64,000 nt of DNA. It comes from Takakia lepidozioides. Its lineage: Eukaryota > Streptophyta > Takakiopsida > Takakiales > Takakiaceae. Each line of letters opens with the position of its first letter. The stretch's first letter is position 1. A program made the position numbers and the translations under genes. Under the pieces are notes generated by a model. It did not search any database. It had not been told where the DNA came from and saw only the letters and a program-made list of their open reading frames with translations. The stretch is taken from positions 65,970,001-66,034,000 of the forward strand of contig CM060733.1 of NCBI GenBank assembly GCA_030704615.1, in the 5' to 3' direction. Shown here in pieces: positions 30,530 through 41,322 of the stretch.

Positions 30530-31684
30530 ATGCATATAGATCCGGTGCTAGTGAACGATCACAGCAGAAACTGCCGGAGAGTGGCGCTCTCGATGCCGAC
30601 TCTATCTACGGACCACTTTGATCGTCTTCCTGACTCACTGTTACTGCTGATATTCAACAAGTTGGCAGACATTAAGGCACTGGGACGGTGCTGTGCGGTG
30701 TCCAGTAGATTCTATGCGCTTGCACCTCTTGTGGATAACGTTGTTGTGAAAGTTGACTGTGTGATCTCCGGTGAAGACAGCGGGCTGAATGTAAAGGGTA
30801 GAGGGATCTTGAACCATGTTGTTCGATTTGTTGTTGGGACCATCGTGAAACCTCTACAGGCGTTGCAGCACTTACTCGGTCCAAAGAAGGCGATTCTGAC
30901 TGAAGTTTCACATCACTCCCCTGGCGAGGTCTTGAAAAACTTTAAGGAAATTCAGAATCTCAGGATTGAATTACCTGGAGGTGAACTTGGCATCGAGGAG
31001 GGTGTTCTTTTAAAATGGAAAGCAGAGTTTGGGAGCACACTGGAGAGCTGTGTGATATTAGGAGCTGCATCTCTTGTAAAGGTTGACAAGGGAAGGAAGG
31101 TGGTGAAATGTGAGGCAGGAAGATCGTGGTTTTTGCAAGGAAGGGGAGATGAAATCCCCCAGGTTGTTGTGGAGGAGGAAGCTGAAGCTCCAGGGTCTCC
31201 TCCAGATGAGAGCGGCAGTCTGCCAGACTCTTTTTACACTGATGGGGGCCTCAAGTTGAGGGTTGTTTGGACGATTAGCTCTCTAATCGCAGCCTCCGCA
31301 AGACACTATCTTCTTCAGCAAATCATTTCCGATCATCCGACACTCGAGAGTCTTGTCCTCACTGATGCTGATGGGCAAGGAATGCTGTGTATGAGCAGAG
31401 AGCAGTTACAGGAGTTTCGTGAAAAGCCATTGGCTGCATCTTCATCTTCGAATAGAACTCAAATTCCAGCTCTCAACATGAAGCTGTGGTATGCACCATA
31501 TTTGGAGCTTCCTGGTGGAACTGGGTTGAAGGGAGCAACTCTGGTGGCCATTAGGCCTAGCGACCAGCCTGTAAGAAAGGAGGCAGAGGCCTTTGTAGCT
31601 GGAGCATTTGAGGAGCCCTTCAAAACCGCTGCAAGCAGCCTGGTGAAGAGACGAACTTATCTCTTGGAGATGAACTCATTCTAA
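30530..31684 (+). CDS. F-box protein, plant AUF1/At1g30200-like family
   Basis: An intact single-exon frame of 384 residues. Residues about 28-70 (DHFDRLPDSLLLLIFNKLAD, then LGRCCAVSSRFYALAP) form an F-box, followed by VDNVVVKVDCVISGEDS and later EVSHHSPGEVLKNFKEIQNL, IELPGGELGIEEG and FGSTLESCVILGA. These strings are typical of a small land-plant family that includes the auxin up-regulated F-box proteins. F-box proteins recruit substrates to SCF ubiquitin ligases; the Arabidopsis AUF members influence auxin transport and cytokinin response. The function here is inferred from the family. The first ATG (30,530) adds about 21 residues; the ATG at 30,593 (MPTLSTDHFD) aligns better with plant starts. 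No frameshift or stop, unlike nearly everything else in the window. Confidence 0.92.
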   Translation: MHIDPVLVNDHSRNCRRVALSMPTLSTDHFDRLPDSLLLLIFNKLADIKALGRCCAVSSRFYALAPLVDNVVVKVDCVISGEDSGLNVKGRGILNHVVRFVVGTIVKPLQALQHLLGPKKAILTEVSHHSPGEVLKNFKEIQNLRIELPGGELGIEEGVLLKWKAEFGSTLESCVILGAASLVKVDKGRKVVKCEAGRSWFLQGRGDEIPQVVVEEEAEAPGSPPDESGSLPDSFYTDGGLKLRVVWTISSLIAASARHYLLQQIISDHPTLESLVLTDADGQGMLCMSREQLQEFREKPLAASSSSNRTQIPALNMKLWYAPYLELPGGTGLKGATLVAIRPSDQPVRKEAEAFVAGAFEEPFKTAASSLVKRRTYLLEMNSF

Positions 31685-33585
31685 GTAGTCCATGTGGCAA
31701 TCTGGTCGAAGCTACTTTCCTATGGTGGATCATAGCAATGTCCACGTTAAAGGAGGTTGGCAGCATTTTGCACGACGTTTCCATGCTTATCAGATTGTTT
31801 CCATCCGCGTTATCCCAATGTTGTGCCTCAGCTCTGTGGCTCCTAAAATGCAGGCATGTCCAAAAAATGGTAAAGGGCTTGACAATTGACTTCGGGGCCT
31901 CAAAGCCTCTGTGATATGGACGAAGCTTCCAGCCTACGGAGCTAGAGAACGGGGGTACCACCAGAAGAGGTTGGCCACTCCTGCAGAGCTACCACTTCGT
32001 GCCTACTTGTGAGGGCTGCTGTCGGCAATACATTGTAATTTCTGAAATATTACCGACAGGTAAACAGCCTTTTTGTCCAATTTGCAATGATGAAACTGCA
32101 ATGTCCAAGGTGCACACTCAAGGTGGAGGTATTTCAGTAGGTTTCCTCTTGATTTACAGTGTTACCTGCCGCAGGTGCTGATCTAAAGCTCAACACTTAT
32201 TTTTGTAGTCTGATGCCTGAGAATTGAATGAAAGCACTGAGTTTTTAGCACTTAGATGCTGAAAGTCTAGCCAGAGCACTGTTGACCGTGGTTTTAGTTT
32301 TTGACACCTGGCTTAAACAGTTCTGCAATGGTAGGTCTACAAGGTTGTGGAGGGATGGCCTGGAAAGGTTGAATCACTTGAGCACTGAGGTGTACTGTAA
32401 CATATTTTTTGGTCAAAAGTGTGATGATGCTGACCAAGCTCAGAATGTATACATGATGCCTTTTTGTACCTCCTCGACACATTAGTCAAGAGTCCTTTTG
32501 TATACATTTGTTGGGTGCACTTTCACTTGCTTATTGGTTCTCTTGGTGTCCCAGAGAATGATTTATAAGTCACTTGTTGGAATGTTATATGTGAGTGTGG
32601 TATGTTGAAGTATACAAAAGCATTTCATACCTGTCACAGTGCTGGCATGTGTCTGGTGGTTCATAATTGTTTGAGGAAAAACTTCAACAGCGTCGCTTCC
32701 TGCATGCAGTTTCCTTGCCATTTTTCTTTTGGGGTGCAATGGGTGACCTTGTTCAATGTTTTAGTTGCAACTTCGAGGAAAATGTACTGTGAAATGTGCC
32801 AGCCACCTGCCATTGTCGCGAAGTCTAGGTGATAGCCCTGAATCAAATCAACAGTGTGGAGTGCAATGTAAAATAAGTGGAAAGTGTGGAGCAAACATGG
32901 CACACTGGTTGCACGTGAGAAATTGTCCAGATGTGCCATGAAACTGCTTCTTTGCATATCTTCCTCTGTGAGGATGTCTTACATCATCTTTCTCCTGGTG
33001 TTTTGGGCAGTAGCAAAGCTTCTTTATATATTTGAAAAGATGATTGGTCCTGAAGAGTGACGTCCTAAGGTTCTTTTAGGAGAGATACAACCCTGATCTT
33101 CTCTCAAAAATCTCGGTGAACAAATTGTTCTTCTGAGTGTCATCCCTTCTGCTGCATATTCAACTGACACAGTATAGATTGCGAGTAGGGAGCATCTAAG
33201 TACTTCATCTGTCTGGTGGATCTCTCCAACTTCACATGGATGTTCAGTCTCTGTGTCTATGGTTGAAGAACGACAGGCAGTTATACTTCAGCCTAACAAA
33301 GGCATTGTTTGCTGAAAACTCCAACTCTGTAATGTGGGAACAGGCAAAGATTTTAAACCCAATCTTTACAGTCGGAGTCCTAGCCTTTTAGCAATTGGAA
33401 GTGTGGCCATTTTCTTCTTAAAAGTTTCTGGATGCACCTAGCACATGAACATTGCTTGGCTTTTTCGAGAATAATTCCGAACAGTTCAGTAAAAGAAGGT
33501 TAGCTGATGATGGGAGTACTAACTGACAACAAGTGTTTCAAGGAAGGAGTTTTCTTTTTAATAAATTGTACTAATAGCTTGAACT
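31685..33585. other. 3' region of the F-box gene and AT-rich intergenic DNA
   Basis: Probably 3' untranslated sequence for the first several hundred bases, then non-coding AT-rich DNA. A short frame at 31,999-32,181 contains CEGCC and CPIC pairs but has no support. No repeats of the TE families were seen. Confidence 0.45.
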
Positions 33586-34260
33586 GAAGTGAGAGAGCTG
33601 GGAGAGTATGACTTGGTGTTTTTGGAGGCTCTGAATGACAGGCTGGGAGAAGGTGAGGAGCATGAAGAGGAAGATGAGGAACCCCATTTTGTGCTCTCTG
33701 ATGAGTGGGCTCATTTTTTCAGAAGATCTGAAGCGAAAGCTTGCCGACAAGAAAGTTTGCATAGTCTCTCTCTCTCCCTCTCACTATATTATTAAGTACA
33801 AGGCCCCTGCCCCCCACGAAATCGTCCACAGAGACTTTCTATCTTTGTGATGCACCGTGGTTGTTTTGTCTGTGCACTTGTGATCAGTACATGGTGGACT
33901 GTTCCCAGATAGTAGCGGTGGCAATTTCTTGGAGCTAGAGCTGTGGAAGAGTGTATTGTAGCTGTATTGAGGAGTTAGTTATGTTCCTTATTTCTGTCTC
34001 CAGGTCTCGTCTGTAGGCGATCCCATGCTATAAGACGAGAGACCAAAAGTCCCCAGGTGTCCTGTAGAGAATAATGAGAGCTGTACTTTTACTGAAAGTT
34101 AGTTCCCTTTGGCAGGGAAGCGGCGGCAGCAAAAGAAAGATGTGACAGCCAGTAAGGCCACAAAGCAGCCAAACTGGAACTCCAAGATGTGGGATCTCAT
34201 TGATGTGCTTCAGTCCTCTGAGACCACGTCTTTGGCACCATCAAAGTGGAGATCAATCAG
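33586..34260 (+). CDS. Possible exons of an unidentified host gene
   Basis: Two stretches look coding. The first (about 33,586-33,755) reads RELGEYDLVFLEALNDRLGE, an acidic run, then PHFVLSDEWAHFFRRSEAK, with a possible donor near 33,755. The second (about 34,117-34,250), after a TTTGGCAG acceptor, reads GKRRQQKKDVTASKATKQP and then NWNSKMWDLIDVLQSSE. Basic, Trp-containing helices in both suit one nuclear protein, but I do not recognise a family and cannot find a start or end. A TC-rich microsatellite (33,765-33,785) follows the first exon. Confidence 0.35.
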
Positions 34261-36014
34261 TTTAACTCTATTGCAGATATGACCAGTTCAACAATAGATC
34301 CAGCTCGAGACTCTCTTCTTGTAGTTCTGTCCAATGACCTGCAAAGTTTGAGAGATGCAGGCAATGGTGATGGTGCCGGGATAAGAGTGTTTTGTGTGCC
34401 GATTCTGCGCCGGATTTGCTAGTTTGATTTGCTCTTAAGTGGCTGGCTTTCTTGATAGACCTCTCCTTCCTCACTTCTTCATTTTTCTGGCGCCTTCCTC
34501 CTACTATCTTCTTGCCAAACTTTCACTATATAACAACACTTGCTCTGCGTTTCATTGTTACGCTGCTATTGTGAAGGACTCTATTGTACTCTGTGTTGCG
34601 TCTCCTATGAAGAGAAAGTTTGGCGTAAGTGTCATGCTTTGAAATCTAATGTTTTGAGTGATGTGAGTAAACACAATGTGTGCAAACTCTAACCCAAAAG
34701 TTGTCAGTCATCCTTCTTTTTCGCTTGGGGTAGGTGATCTTGGTTCACTGCGTGAACTTAAGTCCCCTACGCTTGTCCATTGTCTGCTTCAAACTAAGTT
34801 CAGAATATCTATCAGACGATTCTTGCTTCTGAGATTGAGATGGAAGCAAAGTCTCTTGATTCAGACCAAGAAGTCGATCATTATGATGATTTTTTGTCTT
34901 CTCTTTTGGAGGTGACTGATGATACGGATCAAGTAGAGTGTGAAATATTATCAGAAAATAATGAATCAGTTTATGCTACACTTGAAAGTCATATGGAATC
35001 CACTGTTGCTATATCTAGGAGGGTAGCATTGAGATTTAGAGAAATTGATCCCAATGAAGCGGGAGGTTGGCGGGAACTGCCTCCAAGTTCCATCGCATGG
35101 AGCTATTCATTTCATTCCTCCTCCTTTGATAGATGACAATTTTTTTGCATCACCAGATCTACTTTTAGATAGACAATATTATTGCTCGAGTCAGAGAAGC
35201 ACTGTGCAGTAGTAGTGTTGTTACAACTTCCAGTATATTGGTCATCACTCGGGAAGTTTGATGAATTGCACCATAAATCTAACTGTTGCAGACATTGCTT
35301 GTCCGAGTGAGTTTCTCAAGGATCAACAGTGAGAATAGAGTAGACTTTTGTTTTGAACACTTAGTTATCTGCATCCAGATATTCAGCTATTTGAGCAAAT
35401 GATCTCGAAATCCAATCAGAAATTTGATTTTTTAGCGATTTCATTCTGTCCGCAAGATATGCAGCAACTGAACAAAGAAAGACAGAACAGTATTTAGAAA
35501 AGCTCGTTATGGATATTCTAGTGACAACTGAAGGTTGGAGACTAGTTTTAGTGTAGAGCGGGGATAGGATGCCATAGTCCCACATCACTATCGTCATTTT
35601 AAAAATATATATATGCCCTAATATATATTATACTGAAATATGAAAATCATTTTTTTTCAAATCTGATCTAATATTGCCTTTTTTCCTCTCTTTTTATTTT
35701 TATTTTTATTTTTGTTACAGAACAGGGGACAGTGGCCCTGATTAACTTTATTTGATATTATTGTGGGGGAAAAATTTAAAACCCCTGGTGTAGGCACACA
35801 CACCGTAGTCAGTGAAGCCGGGAGCCATACCTCTCAGATAGAGAGAAAGAACTAGTGGTAATGACTACACTATCTGAAAACATCACTATCCTATCAAAGA
35901 AGCAACAACCCACAAGAGGCGAGGAAGATTATCATAATGAGGCTTGATCTCAAAAAGAAATGAGAAAGTCATGGCAAGAGGTTTGACATGGACCTTTCCC
36001 AATGCGGAACTACT
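34261..36014. other. AT-rich DNA with one small unsupported frame
   Basis: A frame at 34,840-35,136 (98 residues, acidic, SLDSDQEVDHYDDFLSSLLEV and onward) is mixed enough to be a fragment of a coding exon, perhaps of a decayed transposon, but has no recognised match. The remainder is AT-rich, with runs of T near 35,650-35,710 and no other feature. Confidence 0.3.
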
Positions 36015-36630
36015 CTATCTATAATGAAGCCGCGAGGCTTTAGTGGTTGGTTTCAAGTGCTTCCAATTGATGTCTCGCTCAAACTTTGGGGATGTTGTAG
36101 AGGGTTGCACGGTGATCACGCCAGCAGGGGGGAGGGAGCTCGGTCTAGGCACAGATGTCCAAGATGAGCTGTTGCAGATAAGACCGTGTTTGCCCCAAGT
36201 GTCTTGGAAGGTAGCATGAATGGTTGCTGCGTTCCTCGGGTTCCGCTTGATATCTGCACATGTTTTACACCAAGCTTTTCTTGACTCCACCCCCAGATCA
36301 TAGTAAACGTTAGAGAGGAGGGCAGAAATGGTGGAGGTATCTTCTGGGAATGCTTTTTTGCAACGAGCCTTCCATAAGTGCCAAAGAGTAGAGCTCTGGA
36401 GGGTCTCGAATACTGGACAGTTTAGAGACCTTTGCTTGGTAAGTTGATCATAGTTAAGAAGAACATCTGTAGATGAGAGATGTTTGTGATTCCAGTGGCG
36501 GTAAAAAACTCTCACCAGAGGCCAAACTTTGGCTGGAGCATGACAAAAAAGAAGGCAGTGCTCTATAGACTCCATGATACTTGCTACACAACAATCACAT
36601 ATGAGAGCAGCCTAGAATTGTAGCATTCAC
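36015..36630 (-). pseudogene. LINE reverse transcriptase, C-terminal zinc-binding region
   Basis: On the minus strand, CDCCVASIMESIEHCLLFCHAP (two CxxC-type cysteines, then H-x4-C) followed by AKVWPLVRVFYRHW and LLNYDQL and TLWHLWKARCKKAF match the zf-RVT region that follows the reverse transcriptase in many plant LINEs. The open part is 186 residues; the first Cys pair lies just upstream of its start. Sequence further upstream (to about 36,725) has a stop at 36,600-36,610. The rest of the element is missing, so this is a fragment with no expected activity. Confidence 0.65.
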
Positions 36631-37143
36631 CCAATTTAAGCACTCTATTGACCACCTCCTAGAGAAACGTTGCAATATTTGTCGGGCGTATTTTGTACAA
36701 ATGAGGGGAAGAAAATATTGGGTCCAAATGACTTCTATTCACTCTCAAATTTTGCGCACACATTGCATATGCTATCATAAAGCATGTGTTTTGAGAACGG
36801 AATTTAAAAAAAATCATGTGCAGACGAAACGCAGTTTTATGTCTCTAAAACACGTAGATGCGTTCAACACTTGAATGACCCATTGAATGAACTTGATTCA
36901 AGCTCATATTTGGTCTACATGCGCTTAAGTATGTCCAGATCACATATGCAAAGTCGCAAAAGATGAGCAACGTTAAGAAATATGCTCATCAACAGTGCAT
37001 GAACTTTAAGAGAACTCAACTTTGGAGTGCAAATGAGGGAAGAAAATATGGTTTTGGGTGCAGATGATGTCTGTTCACTGCCAAATTTTGCATGCACATT
37101 GCACATGTTGTCATTAAGCATATGGTTCAAGAATGAAATAAAA
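36631..37143. repeat. Direct repeat of about 110 bp
   Basis: A segment at about 36,700-36,805 (GAAGAAAATATTGGGTCCAA and onward) recurs at about 37,030-37,140 with roughly four-fifths identity. Shared blocks include CAAATTTTGC, GCACATTGCA-like and TCATTAAGCAT. No gene is seen. Confidence 0.6.
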
Positions 37144-39917
37144 TTATTTCCTCAACAGACTCTGGAATGTAAAGACGCTGCAAAGTTTTCCTCGGGATAC
37201 AACAAAGACGAAAATGTCCAAAATCGGCTTTCTATTCTGTAGTGGAAGGTCATCCTCCAAGGTCTCTACAGACATGTCAACAGTAGTTGAGGGCACTCTT
37301 TGTCCACCTGCACCTTCAGGGCGCCTCGGTGTGGTGTGGAGGTTCATGTCAGACCTCCATGAATGAAGGTGTTCCTCGTCTTGTAAGTTGCCGAGAACAA
37401 TCTTCCGCTTCGTTGTCCGAGTGAGAAGGTCACCCTCCAACCCCCCTGGATTTCTACCATGGAGAGGAGTGCCCTCCACAAAACTTCTTACCGCCTCAGC
37501 CACGGATTCAAAGGATCTGAACACCGCGCTACCGCCCGTGTTAGTAATTGTTGCCGGTCGGGACCAAAACCCTGTGCACCACCCTTCAGATAATTGTGGT
37601 ACGACGATGATTGCATATTAGCCCTTGTCATGTCGTCTTTGTTGGCTGTGTAGAGGTCCACTTTCAAGACACCACTCCCGGCCTGCCAGCTCGCATGCAC
37701 GGACTCAGACATGTTGACATTTGGCATTGCTGCATCGTCCTCCAGATCCAATCCCTACAGTCACATCTCTAGCGGCATCAAGACAAGGTATGCGTGGCCA
37801 ACAAAAAAGCCCAAATCTGAAGATGAGGTCCATCAAAATGATGAACTGTAGTTATCGGTATCGACTATAGCCATCGAATGCTTCAACACCCTAAACCTAA
37901 TCTTAAAGTCGGTGCAAACTATAAGCAGTCCCTAATAGTGCCATCTCCTACGCTATACTAGGTGCAGATTACACAATGAATGTTTTGCAGAAGTGAGCTG
38001 AACTTCATGCGAGCGCAACCAATATCAAGCAACACATTTAGGAGTACTTTGGCCGGAGACCTTATATTATAGTCGGCGCAGACTATAAGCCACAATAGTG
38101 CCAATCCAACCGATTCGGGCATATGAAGGAGTATTTTCGACATGTACTCTTATAGTCGTTGCAGACTATAAGCAGTCGACAGTACTGCCATCTGCTACGT
38201 TATAGTGGGTGCAAACTATACAAATGAATGTTCTATTGGAGTGAGTTCAACCTCATGTGATCAGAGCCAACGTCAACACATGGAGGTGCAATGTGGAAAC
38301 CTTACATCATAGTCGGTGCAGACTATAACACCAAATATTGCCATTCCAACCGATTCCGACATCTGCAATGCTATAGTCCGTGCAGAATACACAAATAATG
38401 TTCTGCTCATGTTTCCTAAGGTTCACGTCAGCGGAGCCACTATGAAAGTAATCTTTAGCTCATGTGAGCGGATGTACATCCGCTCACTGATACTTTTACA
38501 AAGTGAACACCCAATGTTCCCGATGGACCCGTAATAGTCGGTACAGACTATACAATCCAGGCTTTGCTCTCGTGAGAAAGCCGAAATAAGTGGGCGTAAA
38601 AAGACATTGCATGCAAAAACTGAATTCTTACATTGCGAACATAGCCTCCAAGTTGATAGTAGCGGTATGTCCACCAAGAGAGCCAGCTCTCCAGCGCGGG
38701 AACATCCTCATCTCGAGCGGCACCTGAAGACGACCAGCATGCTCGAATGGCCAGAAATGAGACCTCTGCTTCCGCCTCTGTATTTGCTGCTCTCCACTTC
38801 GTACAAAGTTGAACATGTGCATGTTGGAGGTTTTCAGAGATGTATTTTTTGGTCCACTTCTGGAGACTCTGACCCCAGTGGAACCCACATGTTCTCTCAC
38901 GATCGGGCATCGGTTCCCCGCCTCCATACACTTGACGAACAACAACCCAATTGGCATTTGCATTGTCAGCCATGAATCCCCGAAATTGCGGTCGCCCCTT
39001 CTCTGCTCGCAACATCTGATCATTGATGCATTCCCACATGATCTTTTTTGATTCTGTATCCTCACATTTCATTTCGCAAATTGCGATCGTCATGAGCTTG
39101 CAAAAATTCGGATGATACACGTGACAAGCCATTGTACTCCATCCGTTTATTCGCTTCACATTGTTGAACATAATCCAGCTCCTTCCTAGCTCCCCCCCGA
39201 GACGCATCATGTCTACCAGATGGACTCCACAGCCCTTTCCAATGGTTGACATTTTGAATATGAAACATCTCTCATCCACACTCCCTTGCCCTGGGAACGG
39301 CTCCCGTGGAAATAGTCATACCCGCTCCACTTTTTCATTGTCAGCAAAACTTCTACTTCACTCCTAAGCCCCATTTCTGTTTTTTTCTTCTTTGACTCGT
39401 ACCGAACACCACATTTGCCCACGGCACCGACCTCCTCCACCAGCTCCTTGAATTGCTCATCATCAAGCTTCCATCTCTCAGTTGCACCTTGCGATAACAC
39501 CTTGTCCATGGCAATGGACTGAGCAGCAGACAGTTGGACTGATTTTGGCCTTGTAGAGGGTGACCTATGGATTTGCTCAGCAAGTGCTGATTTCGCTTTC
39601 GCAACTGCTTCCCTACATGCTCCAGGAGCAGATGGATGTGAATGATTGCCCACATGCACGGCTGCTTTGGTCATCATTGGTGGTCCTATCACGTAGAACA
39701 TTTTGGCACGGCACGGCAGGTGTGCATGCATGTAGGTGCATGGTCGCAGTGAGCCCAGACGAAGGTGTTCGGGGGCACTTGACTTTGTGGTTTGAACTGA
39801 CCATCGTAATGCCCCATCCAGTGAATCTCGTTGTGGGTGCCCTCCCTGAGGAAGAATGGGCACGTTCCGCAGACACATCTCAGTGCACCAACACAGTATA
39901 CATACCTGCAATGACAA
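37144..39917 (-). pseudogene. SWIM-type transposase, second copy, truncated
   Basis: Three minus-strand blocks align by eye with the TE2 transposase. At 39,270-39,740: AAVHVGNHSHPSAP, equivalent to HFGFHNHPVS. At 38,632-39,279: RCFIFKMSTIGKGCGVHLV, ACHVYHPNFCKLMTIAICEM, GFMADNANANWVVVRQVYGG and IRACWSSSGAARDED, each with a close counterpart in TE2. At 37,150-37,754: MSESVHASWQ, GPDRQQLLTRAV, EGTPLHGRNPGGLEGD. There are frameshifts near 39,275 and 37,490, and the C-terminal SWIM motif is missing. A GT-AG intron (37,755-38,631) sits exactly where TE2 has its 93-bp intron. Confidence 0.8.
37755..38631 (-). repeat. 877-bp intron filled with TATAGTC/GACTATA palindromes
   Basis: The intron has donor GTAAGA at 38,631 and acceptor CTGTAG at 37,755. 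It carries at least nine copies of a dyad whose best forms read ATAGTCGGTGCAGACTATA (38,307-38,330; variants near 37,855, 37,907, 37,955, 38,068, 38,152, 38,200, 38,372 and 38,533). Flanks also recur (AATAGTGCCAATCCAACCGA and AATATTGCCATTCCAACCGA). The paralogue in TE2 has only 93 bp here. Confidence 0.85.
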
Positions 39918-40399
39918 TGCGAGTCAGTGGACGGGGGGCTGCTATTTCATGGGCCATGAGCCATGAGCGGCATGAGCCATGAGCAGACTCGTAACTGTCG
40001 AAAAAACCATGAGCAGGAAATTTTTCAGAAATGATTGTCCACGGGAATAGGGTTTATTAGGGTGTCACGGTCATAGGGGGACAAGGACCTCTTGATGAAG
40101 GAGGTTGGGCAATGTTTTATAGAATTACATATTGAAAGGCAATGTTTTGCGAATGGTAGGGTGGTACTGCTCAGTATAATGGGTGCCCATTACAGCCTAC
40201 TAGCCACTTCCAAAATCCACCCCCACTCCCAATCCCAAACGATATGACGAATGATGCATTGTGAGAACGATGGATGCAGAATAGAACAAAAAGGAGGGCA
40301 CAATGGGGTTTTTATTGATCCACATGAATTGCATTTGAAGCACATCTATTGTGCTGATGGTGCAAACAAATCTATAGCCCTATGCCTTTTGAATACAAG
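39918..40399. repeat. ATGAGC repeat patch and spacer
   Basis: Positions 39,940-40,015 hold several CATGAGC words, and CTGCTATTTCATG near 39,943 is the reverse complement of the CATGAAATAGCA string at 1198. Nothing else is seen up to 40,399. A small frame at 40,251-40,445 has no support. Confidence 0.5.
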
Positions 40400-41132
40400 T
40401 CACATTGTCAACGGAACTTCGACTGCTCTGAAAACTAGCTCATGAGTCATCGGGCTCCTCCAGGTAAACTGGATTGCAGCCATTGTACTGCCCCTGTTGA
40501 TGTTCACCACAATGTCGTGCCCTTCAATCATACCACCATCAAATATGGAAAGCTTCATTTTTTCGTCCTCCCCACCAATGCGAATGTCCCCATATAATGG
40601 AGAAGAGGAGTGCACTCCTTCAGGAGTATACGTCCCCCCGATGGAGTCCACCCAGTTCCACTTGCAGCAGTTCCACCGCAACAGCATAGCAATGCGCATT
40701 CTTCTGCATGGGTGCACGCCGTAGCTGGGAAAATCGGAATCAAGGATGTGCAGGAGCCATGGACTCCTCAGACCAAGATCGTCACGCCGCTTGAAGGCGT
40801 AGTGGCCCGGCATGTACTCAAAAGCTGACAATGTTTCCACATTCGGCCCACAATCTTTTGTGAAAATTGTGTGCCAGATAACGATGTCTCCCGATGTGGC
40901 CGTATACATTGCATAATCGAAGCCTCCATAAGGGCAGTCGTTGTGTTCTGCAAGCATGACATCCTTGCAAAGGAGGCCCGGAGGAAGTGTGTGTTGTCGA
41001 TGACAATGACCTTGCAGACAACAACAAAGCCCTTTGATTTTCCCCCTGATGACAAGCGGAAGAGCACTGCCGGCTCCAATAATGGAGGAACTGGGTCCCA
41101 CCTCCCAGCCTGTCATCGTGTAACGCGTTCAT
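40400..41132 (-). pseudogene. Gene Q copy 1: unknown TE gene
   Basis: A 238-residue minus-strand frame containing CPYGGFDYAMYTATSGDIVIW, EYMPGHYAFKRRDDLG, PWLLHILDSDFPSYGVHP, RIAMLLRWNCCKWNWVDSIG, SSPLYGDIRIGGEDEKM and IFDGGMIEGHDIVVNIN. Two other copies are in the window (41.3-43.0 kb plus, 61.9-62.4 kb minus). The pattern of an aromatic-rich strand, Arg-Trp-containing strand, and a charged GDI strand recalls BAH domains (chromatin reader modules), but the match is weak and could be chance. Upstream coding appears to change frame near 40,980. It ends at a stop 40,400 bases in. I cannot assign a function. Confidence 0.45.
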
Positions 41133-41322
41133 TACACCAACGGCGGATGAACCGCTTACTCAAACTCATCCACAGGGAACAATCGGCCACCTGCCACCGA
41201 AGTCCATCCCCCCGGATGGAAATTCGGCGCCGCATTTACATCGTAGGGGAGATGGATGAAGTCGTCTCGAGGGGGCGATAGGCCCACCTGGCACTTACGG
41301 CCCATAGTTTGCATGGCACGGA

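Noticed and set aside
31999-32181. Small frame with CEGCC and CPIC pairs as a zinc-finger gene
   Set aside because: Short, downstream of the F-box stop in probable 3' untranslated sequence, with no recognised domain or splice context.
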